Shown: in pieces, positions 44,741-55,500 of the stretch | How the letters are laid out: the number at the start of each line of letters is the position of its first letter | Numbering within the stretch: position 1 is the first letter of the stretch | From: Effrenium voratum | Lineage: Eukaryota > Sar > Dinophyceae > Suessiales > Symbiodiniaceae | Direction: 5' to 3' | DNA: 64,000 bases | Assembly: GCA_963377175.1 (NCBI GenBank) | Contig: CAUJNA010003497.1 | Location: 477,001-541,000, forward strand | Position numbers and translations under genes: made by a program | Notes under the pieces: model-generated | Databases searched by the model: none | What the model saw: only the letters and a program-made list of their open reading frames with translations | What the model was told of the DNA's origin: nothing

Positions 44741-45789
44741 AACCAACAGGATGATGACCCAGTTCCAAGAAAGGTTTGCAGACTTCCCAAAGCCAACCAG
44801 GAACTTCTGCGCACGGACTGGGTTCAGCTGCCACTTGCCGGGCAAACTGTTCGTTGAAGCAACATCCTCCCAAACCTTCGCTTACCACATCCTAGGGAAT
44901 ACATGCATTGAAGATGATACTGCACCTCGCCCAAACGTACCGACCTCTGTATTTCACAAGGACAAACTGGACAGCTTCTACCCAAATCCAAGCTGAGTTG
45001 TGTATGTCAAAAAGAACCTCCCTCCCAAACAACAGGCTGAACAAAGACATGCACAACTGGAGCTCTGGTGCAAACCGTGTGCATGGGGACCCTACGACAA
45101 ACGGACGGGGACCGCCCTAAATGGGTGTCCTTCGGCCTCAGGCATGGTTTGCCCTTTTGGCTGACGATGGTTTCTTGCTGCAAAGGGAACCCTTGAAGAC
45201 GAAAAAACACATGGGAGCCTTGGTACACAAAAAACATACACCGGAAACCTTTCAGGAAGCTCCACGCGCTTCCAAACAGCCAAACACGACTCCAAAAATC
45301 TGGAAGGTCTTCCAATGAGTGCCCCTTTTGACCGTCGACCAAGGGTACACTCCAAACCACAGGTCGTTTTAGATACATAAATGGGTTCCCTGGTAAATGG
45401 GCATGAACCCCATCAAAACTAGTTGAACCCAGGGGACAAAACAACAAATGGAAGGAACCCATCGATTTCTATCCAAACGCCGCAAAACGGACTGCTCCAA
45501 GTTCAAAATTCCATGAGCTTCGCTAGGCCTCTGGCCATACGGTGCGCCGGCAGGGGCGTCTCCGGCAACTGGGATCCATCCGATGGGCCCGGAAATGGGG
45601 TGTACATGGCTATGTAGGGCAATGGACCAGTCGTTTCCTTGCTCTAGCCGAAACAAATGGCATGCCCTCAAAAAACAAACCCCCATAAACCAGCTTGCAA
45701 TTAAGAAACAAGGCCCATCACGTAAGATTAATGTACCAGTTTCTTGGCTTGTGTTTGTGGGACCAAAAGCAACCTCGACGGTACAGAAC

Positions 45790-45888
45790 CTCGCTTCCTG
45801 AGTGGATTCACTTAAAAAAACAAAATGTTTGATGCACCAGCAAAGCGGTCCTCCCAAAAGTTTACAGTCCAGGACCTCAGGGAGTGAG
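45790..45888. mobile_element. Family 7 introner-like element
   Basis: ctcgcttcctgagtggattc at the left, acctcagggagtgag at the right, in inverted orientation. Confidence 0.65.
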
Positions 45889-46365
45889 TAACAAGCTCGC
45901 TTCTACATCACCTTTTACCCCTTTGGCGTGCCCTCAATGCGGCGGTGAGAATCTAGGGGGCTGGTTCCTAATGAATCTCGCCTGACCAGGTAGCTGAAAT
46001 GCAGTAGGGGCCCAGCGATTCAATTTCCCTCAGCTAGGCAAAACCTCCCTTGCAATGGTTCGTGCACATGACAAGCTAGGCTATGTAGCACCCTGGAAAG
46101 CTTGGGAACCAACATGCAGTAGCCCCGGCCCCGGACTCAATGGATGCCAAGCTCCGTTTTCTGGAGCTTGCATGTTTATTAGGGGAAAGCAATGGGTATG
46201 GTTCGGCCAACCCGCTATGACCGAGGCGACTTGACTGCCTAACCTGGTGGCATACATGTGCATGGCTTCTTGGAAACTCAAGGCCCCTTGCCTCATAGCC
46301 TCCTGGAGCCTCCGCCACAGCACCTGGCATCGACCCGTTGATGCCCAAAACAACATTAACCATGC

Positions 46366-46700
46366 TTGAACACTCCCCCTGTTAAAACCATGGTTGAAAC
46401 CAACAACCGCCCCTTTGAATGTAGCTCGGGTGAAACTGTGGATGGACGAAATCCTGCACCACCTAAGAAACCCTGGAATGATGAATCCCCTGTAAATACC
46501 AATAAACAAGGGTTCCCATGGTTTCTCATGTTGCAGGATTTCGTCCACAGAATGGCTGTTGGACTCATCTTTGCCAAACCCTTGCCTCCAACCCTGGCCG
46601 ATGTTCGGAAAGGACTATGTTTGCGACGTGGATCTTGCCTCCGGGCCACTCCAGACGACTGCATCACTCCTACCTCATTTTCCTATGCAAGGCTAGCCTC
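46366..46700 (+). CDS. Two exon-like segments joined across a family 3 element
   Basis: Plus-strand frame NNRPFECSSGET (to 46,437) and frame NGCWTHLCQTLASNPGRCSE (from 46,551) join in phase 0 if the element between them is removed with GT at its left and AG at its right end. It might be the 5' part of gene F. Minus-strand readings of both sides are also open. Confidence 0.33.
46436..46550. mobile_element. Family 3 introner-like element with splice-ready ends
   Basis: Starts ctgtggatggacgaaatcct and ends ggatttcgtccacag, inverted repeats. The ends supply GT and AG. The interior ggaatgatgaatcccctgta recurs at 22,660-22,748, 25,970-26,061 and 27,014-27,107. Confidence 0.72.
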
Positions 46701-48262
46701 ATGCTTTTACCTTTCTCAAAGATTCCCAAGCGATCATCTTCAGAAGCAGGGCTCCATTTTCTGGATTCGACACCCCTAGAAACAGGCAACTGTTGATGAG
46801 CCTGGTATCCTGTGCCCGAGGAAAGTTGCACCGGTGAACACGGCAAGTCCGCGGGGTGTTGTGAGAAGCTCACAGAAACCTGCATCGATTTACGGAGCTT
46901 CAAAAATGGTGATTGCGTTCCACTTACCACAAGCAGGAGCCCTAAATCAAACAGATGCAACATCTCTCGCCAACTGCAGAGTTGTCAAGGACATCAACCT
47001 ACAAATGTGGTGTTGAGAGCCTCCAAGCATGTATACTCGCTTGGCTCAAGTCCTACTGAGCCTCTAATTTTGACTATGCCGAGGTTGAATACTGGCCACA
47101 AACTGAGGGGTGCTTTGTTCCTACTCTTTTGCTTTGGGGGTGACTTTAATTATTGTTTACACATCTTGGCCCATAACCAATCTACCCTGCGCCATGTATG
47201 TATGTATATATATATATATGTATATTATAAATATACTCCCCTACAATGTAACATGGAACCCCAAAACCCATCATTTCTGGAGGAGTCTGCTTTTCGGGGC
47301 CACCAAGAAGTTGGGTTTACTTTATTCTCCCAAGTTTTTGATGGAATCGAACACCCCTCCCATTCTGAGAGGGATCTCTTTTGGGGGCGATCCCTTGCTT
47401 GGGCTCCGTGAGCTAGGGTATATAAGTTTGCCCGGCAAAATGAGACATATGTCCAGTAGTGAAATCGATTCCCTTTCAAAAGGGAAAATGAAACATATGT
47501 TTCACTTTAAAACCAACCAAATAACATCACGCATATATACGTGTATATATATATATATGTATACACACTTTTTTTTCAGCAAATGGAAGTAAACAGCTGA
47601 GGAGACCCCACAAATAGGTCACAAGTTTGTCACCGTCCGCCTCGCTGCAACGCCTGTGCCAGGGCACTGTCCTGAGTCGAGAGCTGGAGCAGCCTACCCA
47701 ACTGAGAGAAATGGAACTGAGGTCTTCTGTTTCAGAGAAAACCACCAGATGACTTCGCCCGTTTTTGGAGTTGGTCATTACCCCTTGCTTGCTAGAAAGA
47801 AAAAGCCAAAGTTTTCAAGAAAGAGCCAAAGTATGCTTGGAAATTAACCCTTCACCCCGTTCTGGAGTATTTCAAGAAACAAAAAAGAAACAAAGCACAA
47901 GTTTGGGTCCTCGAAAAAAGACCCCCCCCCCACCGCCCACCGAACCCAGTGAAATGGCCCTGTTGGGCATCGGCTTGGCTTGAGCTTCTGGCGACAAAGG
48001 TGTCGGCCGCATTGGCAGTGGCCTCGAAGCCATGGGGAGAATGTGGGACATGGGTTTGTCCCAAAATCGGACTCGGAGCCTACAAATGCGAGGTTCTGCT
48101 TTTGACCCGAATGAATTGTTGCCTTTGGTGGATAATATTTAGGTGATGCATGTCCACCATGCTGTTGGGAGGGTGTTCCCCCATCAAAATCACTACCACA
48201 TACCCTCCGCAAACAAACATGGAAGTGCACAGGGCCCCTTCAAGTAGTCTGGGGCTCGGCAG

Positions 48263-49640
48263 GGTTGCGCACTTCCAAGTTCGCCTGGCATTACAGAACC
48301 TGGCCCAAAGAATGTTCCACAACGATGGCCGCAGCATACCTCACTCGGCCCAGGTTTGTCATGTTGCATTTACCTACTATGTGAAATGTGTGCATACCAC
48401 AATATCAAGTATATACATTTATTCTACATATAATATACTTCTTATACGCGCGTCACTGACAACTCTGTTATGTGGGTCGTTACTTGGAAGGTCCCCATAG
48501 TGGTTTTCAGCAACTTGCCAAGGACATGCTCTTTGGTTTGCTTGATTTAAAGTGTAACCCTGCACCCAGAAAAACACAACAACGCATATCAACAAAGGCA
48601 CCCATGGAGTTTTGCGTCAAGGAACCCCATGTTGAGAGGCACTCCGCAAAGCTCTCTGGGCTTCTTGAGCGAAACAAAAACGAAGGCCGGTTGGACTTCA
48701 CAGTGCCACTTCCGATATACGGCCATATAACGGCAACCTCGGCAGGGCTAAGCCCTTAAACCGCTGGTGTTCAAGCACCCTCTTGTTCTCAGATTCTGAT
48801 CTCTTTCGTGGAAACGGAGTCTGGTTGTTTTAGTTAAACTGGGCAACCTGCGCAGCTGGCTGGGCACTAGCTACAATGGCGAAGCCAGCTCTGACCACAC
48901 TGCCTCGAGTGCTTCACGAGCAAAGCGGAATCCAACTCTAGGTTCTCCAGTGGAGCTTAGAATAAGGGTACCCTATTTTTCTGTAGTCTATGTCTATGTT
49001 GGTAGGGGAACCCTCCCCTAAAAGGGCACTACTGGGAGACCTTAAACTGCTTCAGAGCTTCAACACGCCCACGAGGCCTGGTGAGCTTGTCCCAACATGG
49101 AGCCCCGCAAAAAATGGGGGGGGGGGGGGTGCGGGCGGGCGGTTCCCGTGAAACAAACCCCAAAAGGGCATCCTTCGATTTAAAAGAGCGGATAACCCTG
49201 GCGAGGTTACACCCCCACTTCCCAATGGCAATTTGGAAGTCTTCTGCAGACTGGCCACTTGAGGTTCCACAAGGGAAATGGCTCGCAAACCAAGTTTCCT
49301 GGGCCATGGGCAACTTCGGTCTTAACCCTTGCTGTTGACAGCTTGGGTGTGCATCGTCCATCTGACGCTCTGCACTCTCCGTGCCTCGGCGCGCTGCGCA
49401 ATGTCGGCCTCCATGCCACCTGACGGATCGACCCACCGACAGACCGACTGCCTGACCCACCGACTGACCCACCGACTAACTGAAGCCCGGCATATTTCCA
49501 GGCACACATGGGCTATTTTCTGTGGGGATCCCATGTTGGTTGATCTTGGCCTGTCCAGGAGGCGACACGATGCGACGCGAGTCGCGTCCCTGCCTCGTAA
49601 AGCTTCGGAGCCCTCACGCGGCTCGGGGGGGGGAGGGGTT
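48263..49640 (+). CDS. Gene F: multi-exon gene of unknown function, internal part
   Basis: Exons are 48263-48353, 48598-48689, 48856-48941, 49040-49081 and 49342 to about 49640. Donors in order are gtttgt, gttgga, gttctc and gtgagc, and all acceptors end in AG. Phases match at each junction (0, 2, 1, 1), and the combined frame has no stop. Peptide landmarks: VAHFQVRLALQNLAQRMF; HSAKLSGLLERNKNEG; DHTASSASRAKRNP; LLQSFNTPTRP; a Cys-rich stretch SARCAMSASMPPDGS followed by a Thr/His/Arg repeat. Third-position G/C reaches about 80 percent at the start of the last exon. Intron 48942-49039 is one family 1 element. Neither end was found, and no domain was recognised. Antisense frames over 48856-48941 and 49335-49420 are open too, but their junctions are less consistent. 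Confidence 0.55.
48942..49039 (+). mobile_element. Family 1 introner-like element forming a whole gene F intron
   Basis: 98 bp from gttctccagtggagc to gcactactgggag. GT and AG lie in the inverted ends. Compared with the gene B copy it is spliced from the opposite end of the element. Confidence 0.68.
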
Positions 49641-49659
49641 CGCTTTTGGTTCCATTTAC

Positions 49660-49786
49660 TTGCTGGTGCTCAGCAGGGAATGGCGGGTTTTCGGAATGAA
49701 CCGTTTTGGGATTCCCTTAAAGGAAGCCACAGGGTATAGATTTTTGTAGGGGTCATGCCGCATGCGAGAACCAGCAAGTTTACCAA
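49660..49786. mobile_element. Family 8 introner-like element
   Basis: Begins ttgctggtgctcagcaggga and ends tgcgagaaccagcaa, with ttaaaggaagccacagggta inside. Similar to 24,786-24,893 and 37,603-37,733. Confidence 0.6.
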
Positions 49787-50209
49787 GGTGCCATTCTGGT
49801 ACACCTGTTTGAGCGTCAAACCCTCTGTCACTGTTGTGAAGATATGTCAATTCTCACATGCACAGGGCTTCAGCGTCCAAAAACCCAGTGATATTCCCAA
49901 CAGCAACTTGCGGAACCCTTCCCCGGAGCCGCCCCGAACCACCCCAGAGCTTGCTCTTGGGTATCTGCCCAAAGATTCCAGCGATAGGGGAAAAACACAG
50001 CACCGGTTGGCTCTTCCAAGATGATTGTATAAATTCGATATAGCCTGACCCCCCATGAAGCTCCCAGGTGGCCGTGTGGCAACCCCAAAAAGGAAAACAA
50101 CTCGTGGATTTGTTTTTTTGTTTCCTCTGAACACTTAACCCCAAAAAGGATTTCCCCCCAAAACACAAAACAACTTCTAGGATTTTTCGCCAAATGGCAA
50201 AACTTTTCA

Positions 50210-50277
50210 CTTGGGCCTGCTTCAGCAGCTCCTCCACCTCCTTCTGCTCGAAGACCGCCTGCTTCTCGTCTTAGCAA
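50210..50277. CDS. Exon-like coiled-coil segment, strand unresolved
   Basis: The minus frame EKQAVFEQKEVEELLKQAQ ends exactly at a gtgaaa donor, with almost all codons ending in G/C. The plus strand gives Leu-rich or Ser-rich frames with similarly high bias. The minus frame looks the most natural, although gene F nearby is on the plus strand. Confidence 0.38.
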
Positions 50278-51267
50278 ATGGGTCAAGGGACCCTTCCGGG
50301 TGGATAATTGGCCAAACCAAGTTCACACGTTTTGTCAAAACCACCAAAATGGTCCAAACTGGGTTGGCCAAACCGAGTTCACATTTTTTGTCTTCCTGAG
50401 TGGGTTGGCCAAACCAAGTTGTTTACCACTAAGATGGTCCAAACCGAAAAAGCTTCAAGTCCACGACAGGGAGTGACGGATCTCAAACCCAGTTTGGCCA
50501 AAGACCTCTTCAAGGCTCCCATTTATTCACTTATACCACCCAGGAAAGTCGCGCCTGACTCCGGCCCAAAAGGTGATGCTTTTTTCCCCAACAGCTGAAA
50601 GCTTTGGGGTCTCAGCCCAGATAGGCTCCGGGGTGGTCCGGGGCGACCCCGAGGTAAGGTTCCACGAGGGTTCCACCAGGGTTCCACGAGGTTCTGCGAG
50701 GGCTGCGGGGTGGTGCGAGCACTAAAAAGAGCACCGCAAGCTGTTGGGGATGTCACCTGAGCTTATTTTGTTTTTGTTACAAAATAGAAATAAACATAAA
50801 TGAGCCTTTGACTTCGGAAAGTCGGCTGTGGGTTTTGAACTTTTCTAGGGCATCAGGACAAACCAAACGAAAACGCAAAGGCTTGGGGGAAACCCACCGT
50901 GGAGAATTTGTTAGGACAACCATAGGTAAGCCTTAGGTACACGGCGATGTCCCACTTCGAAGTGTTTTCCTAAGGGGCTGTGAATGTGTGCCCGGAACCA
51001 TGTAAAGAATGAGAGAGGCGGCGAAAGCACCCATTGTCCCTTGCAGGACCTGGGTTTTGAGGGCGTGGGTCATTTGGATTATCCGCTCATGGGCGGAGTC
51101 GATTTGAACCGCAGGTTTGCTGTTGCAGGTTTCAACAAAACACGACGCCGAGTGTCCTGCCCATTGCTTTCGGTATTTCTTTCCAGGGGAAACATCATGT
51201 AAAACCAAGAGCTAGCCATAACTGGAAGCACGCTCATTCGGAGACTTTCCATGCCCACTCTCTCCTT

Positions 51268-51365
51268 GCTGGCCGTTGACCCCTCTGCAAAAAGTAAATG
51301 ACGTTTTGTGGGTCCAATGGAAAATCCACTGTTTCGACCAAACAGTTTAAAGTCCAAAATCCGCT
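51268..51365. mobile_element. Family 9 element
   Basis: ggccgttgacccctctgcaa, gtgggtccaatggaaaatcc and aaagtccaaaatccgc match 30,936-31,052. Confidence 0.6.
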
Positions 51366-51504
51366 TCAAACCCAAGGCAGCGTGGTTGTCTGTTTATCTC
51401 AGATGGATTGCGGAAAGCACCATGACGTTGATTCCGCTTTCCTGCGGTGAGCTCACGTATTTTCATCCAAGACTATAGACAAATTCTATCACCCCCCCCT
51501 ACAG

Positions 51505-51800
51505 AAAGGGTCGCCCAGCTTCAGAGAAGGTTGGGGCACACGCGACGCTCGGGGCCACGCAGTTGTTTCCCGTTCAAAACGGTTGGGCTCCTTTTGGATG
51601 GTGCTACTGTGGGTGGACGAAATTTTGAGCCACCGCAGAAACGCTGGAATGAGGAACCCCAACAATCATAGTTTCAACCATGGTTTTCAAGTGATGCGAA
51701 ATGGATTTGTCCATCCACAGTGGAGAAGCCATAAAGGAGCCAATGTTAGGGGTACCCAATCTTACGACAGGCCCGAATGCTTTTCCAAAATGTCTCACTT
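51505..51800. CDS. Exon pair around a family 3 element, strand unresolved
   Basis: On the minus strand, 51,800-51,721 and 51,606-51,500 join in phase 2 across the element. On the plus strand, a frame with acceptor cccctacag (RVAQLQRRLGHTRRSGPRSC) joins WRSHKGANVRGTQSYDRPEC in phase 0. Either way the element behaves as a whole intron. Confidence 0.35.
51607..51720. mobile_element. Family 3 introner-like element with splice-ready ends
   Basis: ctgtgggtggacgaaatttt at the left and atttgtccatccacag at the right. Exon-like frames abut both ends on both strands (minus: FGPVVRLGTPNIGSFMASP before it and KEPNRFERETTAWPRASRV after it, in phase). Confidence 0.68.
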
Positions 51801-52129
51801 AAAAAGAGGGTCCATGACCATAGCTCGAAACAAAAACACTTGTTCAGCAAAAAAATCCAAAATACCCAAGCAGAGGCTCTGCATATGTAAGCTTGTCCGC
51901 CGACATTGCTCGGCGTGTCGGACACCCAAGAGAGGAGGGGGGCCCCCCCTCCAAGGACCGCGCGGCAATTTGATGACGTTCCACTAAACGTAGTCTTCGG
52001 GGAGCCGGTGTCGACAGGTCCCAGGCTCGATTCCCCCTGCCGGCTCTTTGCTGGTTTGGGGTTCCTGCCTCCTTTTGCCGAAATCTGGAAAAACTCTGTG
52101 TTTTTGGACGTCCTAATTGCGAAAACGCT

Positions 52130-52710
52130 GGAAAAACCGTGTTTGTTGCGGGAAATATTGGGGAGCAAAGGGGAAATGCAAGGAAGTGCAAGGAAATGAG
52201 GGGAGGAAATAGGAAGTCGACATGACAGGAAAGCAGCGGGACATGAAAGGGAAACAAAGGGGAACTGAAAGGGACATGCAAGGGACAGAAATGAAAACAA
52301 GGGGAGCGCAGGGGGAATGAAAGGGAAACAAAGCACAAGGAAACCAATCGGCACGACGGGAGATGTAGGGAAATGACTCGCAACGAAAGCACGGGACATA
52401 CATGGAAAATGAAGCGGACATACCGAGAAAATGTCAGGGACATGAAGGGGGAGTTGAAAGGCATGGAAGGGACAGGACCACGACATCATGGGAAACGTGA
52501 AAAGAACATGAAGGGGAAATCAAGGGGAAAGCCAGTAGTGAGATGACAGTTCAGGGTCATGCAGGGGCAGTGCCCTGACAGGGAAGACGTGACGCTGCAA
52601 TGCAGAGAGAGAGAGAGAGAGAAAGAGAGAAAGAGAGAGACTGAGAAAGAGAGACACAGAAAGACAGAGAGAGAGAGAGAGAGACAGAGAGAAAGAGCGA
52701 GAAAGTGAGA
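52130..52710. repeat. Purine-rich degenerate repeat grading into GA microsatellite
   Basis: 52,190-52,500 is built from gggacatgaaagggaaac-like words. 52,600-52,710 and 52,756-52,960 are ga-rich. Phe/Ser/Pro/Leu frames on the minus strand come from the polypyrimidine strand. Confidence 0.85.
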
Positions 52711-52712
52711 GA

Positions 52713-52756
52713 GTAGAGAGGTTCGAATTAGGGTACCCTTTTTCTGTAGAGGGGCG
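52713..52756. mobile_element. Family 1 fragment inside a GA repeat
   Basis: gtagagaggttcgaattagg and gtaccctttttctgtagag are one half of family 1, inserted in the purine repeat. Confidence 0.65.
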
Positions 52757-53329
52757 TGGACAGGAAGGAGACTGGGAGACAGAAAGAGACAGAGAAACAG
52801 AGACAGCGAGAGAGAGAGAGGGAGACAGAGAGAGGGAGATTGAGGAGACAGATGGGGAGGATGGGGAGCAGAGGGAGGGAGAGAGGACGACAGAACACAC
52901 GAGGGAGACAAGGGAGAGAGGAAGAAGGAGAAAAGGGAGAGGACAATATCGGCGGACTGAGCCGGAGACTCTAAAGTTTTGCCTCCCCGGTGAGCTCACT
53001 ATGAAACAGCCGTGGGTCAACACCAATGGAATCCCATGTTGGGGTAGGTGCACCACCCATGTTAGTCTATTTTCGCGCGGATTGGGATGTTCGGGGTATG
53101 GGGTTTTGACCCATGGCCAAATAGGTAGAACAACTGTTCAGGTCGCTTCGGTTTGTCCCGGCCTCTTCAAGGCAGCAACGCTGGCACTGGCACTGGAACC
53201 CATAACCAGCCTGGCCCCAACGCACCGGACTTCCGGAAAATAGACATGATTGAACTTGAATAGGCCCAGCGCCAGGTCCAGGGAAAGCACAACAAACATT
53301 TCCAATTTCCTGCCATTCGGTTTTTGATC

Positions 53330-53625
53330 ATGCTGAGGCCCGGATCAATGCTGAATATAGACGGGGCTGCAACTTTGCCCGCCGATGGAGGGGGCAGAAT
53401 CACATCAGTGCTAACCCACAAGTCTAGACTTCTCTGACTAGTGACTAGTCCATTCATGAAGTGGGATGGACCCAACTTGGCACAGGCTGGTGCTCGCTTT
53501 ACCCGCAACAGCAGCCCGTTTTTCTTTTTGGGGAGGCATCCTTTAAGCCTTGCTTTGAATACCCCCCCTCCCGACAAATCCGGGGTTGCTTCGCCGGGCT
53601 CTTCAAAGAGGTTGGCCAATCCAAA
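53330..53625 (-). CDS. Long exon-like segment, minus strand favoured
   Basis: The minus frame contains EPGEATPDLSGGGVFKARLK and SLDLWVSTDVILPPPSAGKV. About 95 codons without a stop, which is long for this window. A plus-strand frame at 53,441-53,695 is also open. Confidence 0.28.
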
Positions 53626-53773
53626 TCCATCCACGACAAACCACAAGAAAAAAAAACCACCGTTGCAAAAAAAACTCAAAAATGGACCAAACTGAGCCCC
53701 AAGACTTTGGACAAAGTTTCAAAGGGTCCCGGGTCTTGGAACCCTAAAATCAACTTCGAACCGCCGGCAGTAC

Positions 53774-53850
53774 AACCCGCCGACAGCAACAACAAAACGG
53801 CCAGCTCTGTTCGGCGCGCCAGCGACTGGCGCCGCCGTGTCCAGGGCCTC
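53774..53850. CDS. Exon-like segment, plus strand favoured
   Basis: The plus frame PADSNNKTASSVRRASDWRR follows acceptor ccgccggcag with about 81 percent third-position G/C. The minus frame (APVAGAPNRAGRFVVAVGG) has about 69 percent. Confidence 0.35.
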
Positions 53851-54358
53851 AGATCACGAGGGACACCAGACTTCTCTCACGAGTGGATTAGCAAAAACAT
53901 AGTTTTTGCATCTGAGTTGGCATGGCCAGAAAGTATAAAACTCAGGAACTCAGCTGAAATTTGATACTCTCTGTTTCCGCAAGAGGACATGGGGATATAG
54001 AGGCGGCCACCCCATGTCCTCCCCCAACTAACTCGACTCATATTCAATATAGCTCAGACATGCTCAGACGACATCTTTGGCTTCTGGACAATCCCGAAAA
54101 TGAACAACGTTTCTTGTCTGGTTTGGAGGGCCCTGGCTATAGCTGGGACAACAGGGTTGGCAAGACATAAGCATGGCGATAAAGTTGCAACCTACTTGCC
54201 TCTGAGGGTTGAACATCCAAGTTTGTTCAGCCCCTTATTCAAACTGACGCATCTGATTCTCCCCAAATCACGGTCCCTTCCTTAAAAGATACATGGACAA
54301 CAAAAACTGCTTTTCACCGAGGATAATCAAAATCCGCTGGCACTGACTGGTCCGAATG

Positions 54359-54647
54359 AGTCACGAGTCACACCAAAACCTGGTATTAAACTATTTTGTA
54401 CCCGAAAGCACGTAGAGGAAGAAAAGGGATGCAAAAGGCTTATCCCATTGCTTTTTTGTAAAAAAACAGATTAATATCCGCACATATTGCTAGCTGGGAC
54501 TATAATGCCCTTCCTCTGTGTTTCTCGAAATAGGGGGCGGCGGATGGCTTGTCACCTTTTGGTCTCTGGTTAAATCGCCCAAGCAGGCGCCCACTATATT
54601 GAGAAACCTAACCTACGTATATCTACCCGGGTTTTGAGGACGTGGAA
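54359..54647. mobile_element. Expanded family 4 element with 6 bp target-site duplication
   Basis: Left part agtcacgagtcacaccaaaa, right part ctacccgggttttgaggac. CGAATG flanks both sides (54,353-54,358 and 54,648-54,653). About 290 bp, twice the usual length, so it may contain a nested insert. Confidence 0.6.
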
Positions 54648-54887
54648 CGAATGCACCCCAGGGACCTACTCTGTCCAATCCTTGGCATATGTGCCATGCT
54701 CAAACCTCCTTATGTGGCCTATAGTCATGGTTCCCAATGATAATTTAATACCATCCCTGCTATAACCCCAAGTAATGGACCGCTCTTTTGACAATGGCAC
54801 ATATGAGCCAAACACGTGACACTCTTAGGCCCTAGCTGCAAGGTCTCAGTATAGCCTCAGCTGAGGGACACGGCTGAACCCCCCCAC

Positions 54888-55017
54888 CCCCAATTCGATT
54901 TCACCGCCTTCGGGACACACAGACGGGCCATGTGTTGTTTGGCTTTATCCTGATCAAAGTCACCCCCAAGTCGTGGCTCAAAAGGAGAAAAACGCATGTC
55001 CTCCAATGTTGGTAACC
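54888..55017 (-). CDS. Exon-like segment, minus strand favoured
   Basis: Follows acceptor gactgtttcag and reads LPTLEDMRFSPFEPRLGGDF, then DKAKQHMARLCVPKAV. Third-position bias is moderate. Confidence 0.35.
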
Positions 55018-55239
55018 TGAAACAGTCAACAAGCTTTGGTAACTTTGCCACTTATCTGATTTCGGTAGCTCATTCTTGCACAAAAAGAAAGTACGGCCAT
55101 GGCGGAACCAGGAAGCTTGGGGGCCAAGTTCCATGGATAGGGACCGGTACCTATGGCTGGACGTCAGGACCTCGCCCCCTTGACCCAACAACCCAAGTAA
55201 GGCCTTGGAATAGGGCTATACGGGCACTGGGATCGAGTC

Positions 55240-55500
55240 AAGGCCTTGAAGTAAACAAAATGGGCATGGACGGCTGAGGGGCCGCCAGGGCGGCCGTCTG
55301 CGTGGCGCTGATCCCACAAATTCTCGGGTCAGCGCTGCCTCTGTTCAGCAGGTACACCTCTTGGCCCATTGCCAGCCTGGTCCCAGGTTCGGCTGCCCGG
55401 CTCTTCAACCTCCTTGACGCGAGCGACCGGCTGCCTGAAAGCGAGCCTGGCTTTGGAGTACCGGCTAAGCTGGATGCAAGCTGAGATACTCCCTCAGACG
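55240..55500. CDS. Exon-like segment, strand unresolved
   Basis: The plus strand reads LGSALPLFSRYTSWPIASLV to a stop at 55,482-55,484. The minus strand reads EVYLLNRGSADPRICGISAT. Both have good composition. Confidence 0.3.

Noticed and set aside
48870..49110. Minus-strand gene over the family 1 element (frames RPRGRVEALKQFK and LELDSALLVKHSRQC)
   Set aside because: It also joins in frame, but the plus-strand model extends over two further exons on each side with matching phases and consensus donors, so I kept the plus strand.
52113..53056. Phe/Ser/Pro/Leu-rich frames that look like membrane proteins
   Set aside because: The plus strand is a purine-rich repeat, so the minus strand is polypyrimidine and gives false hydrophobic frames.
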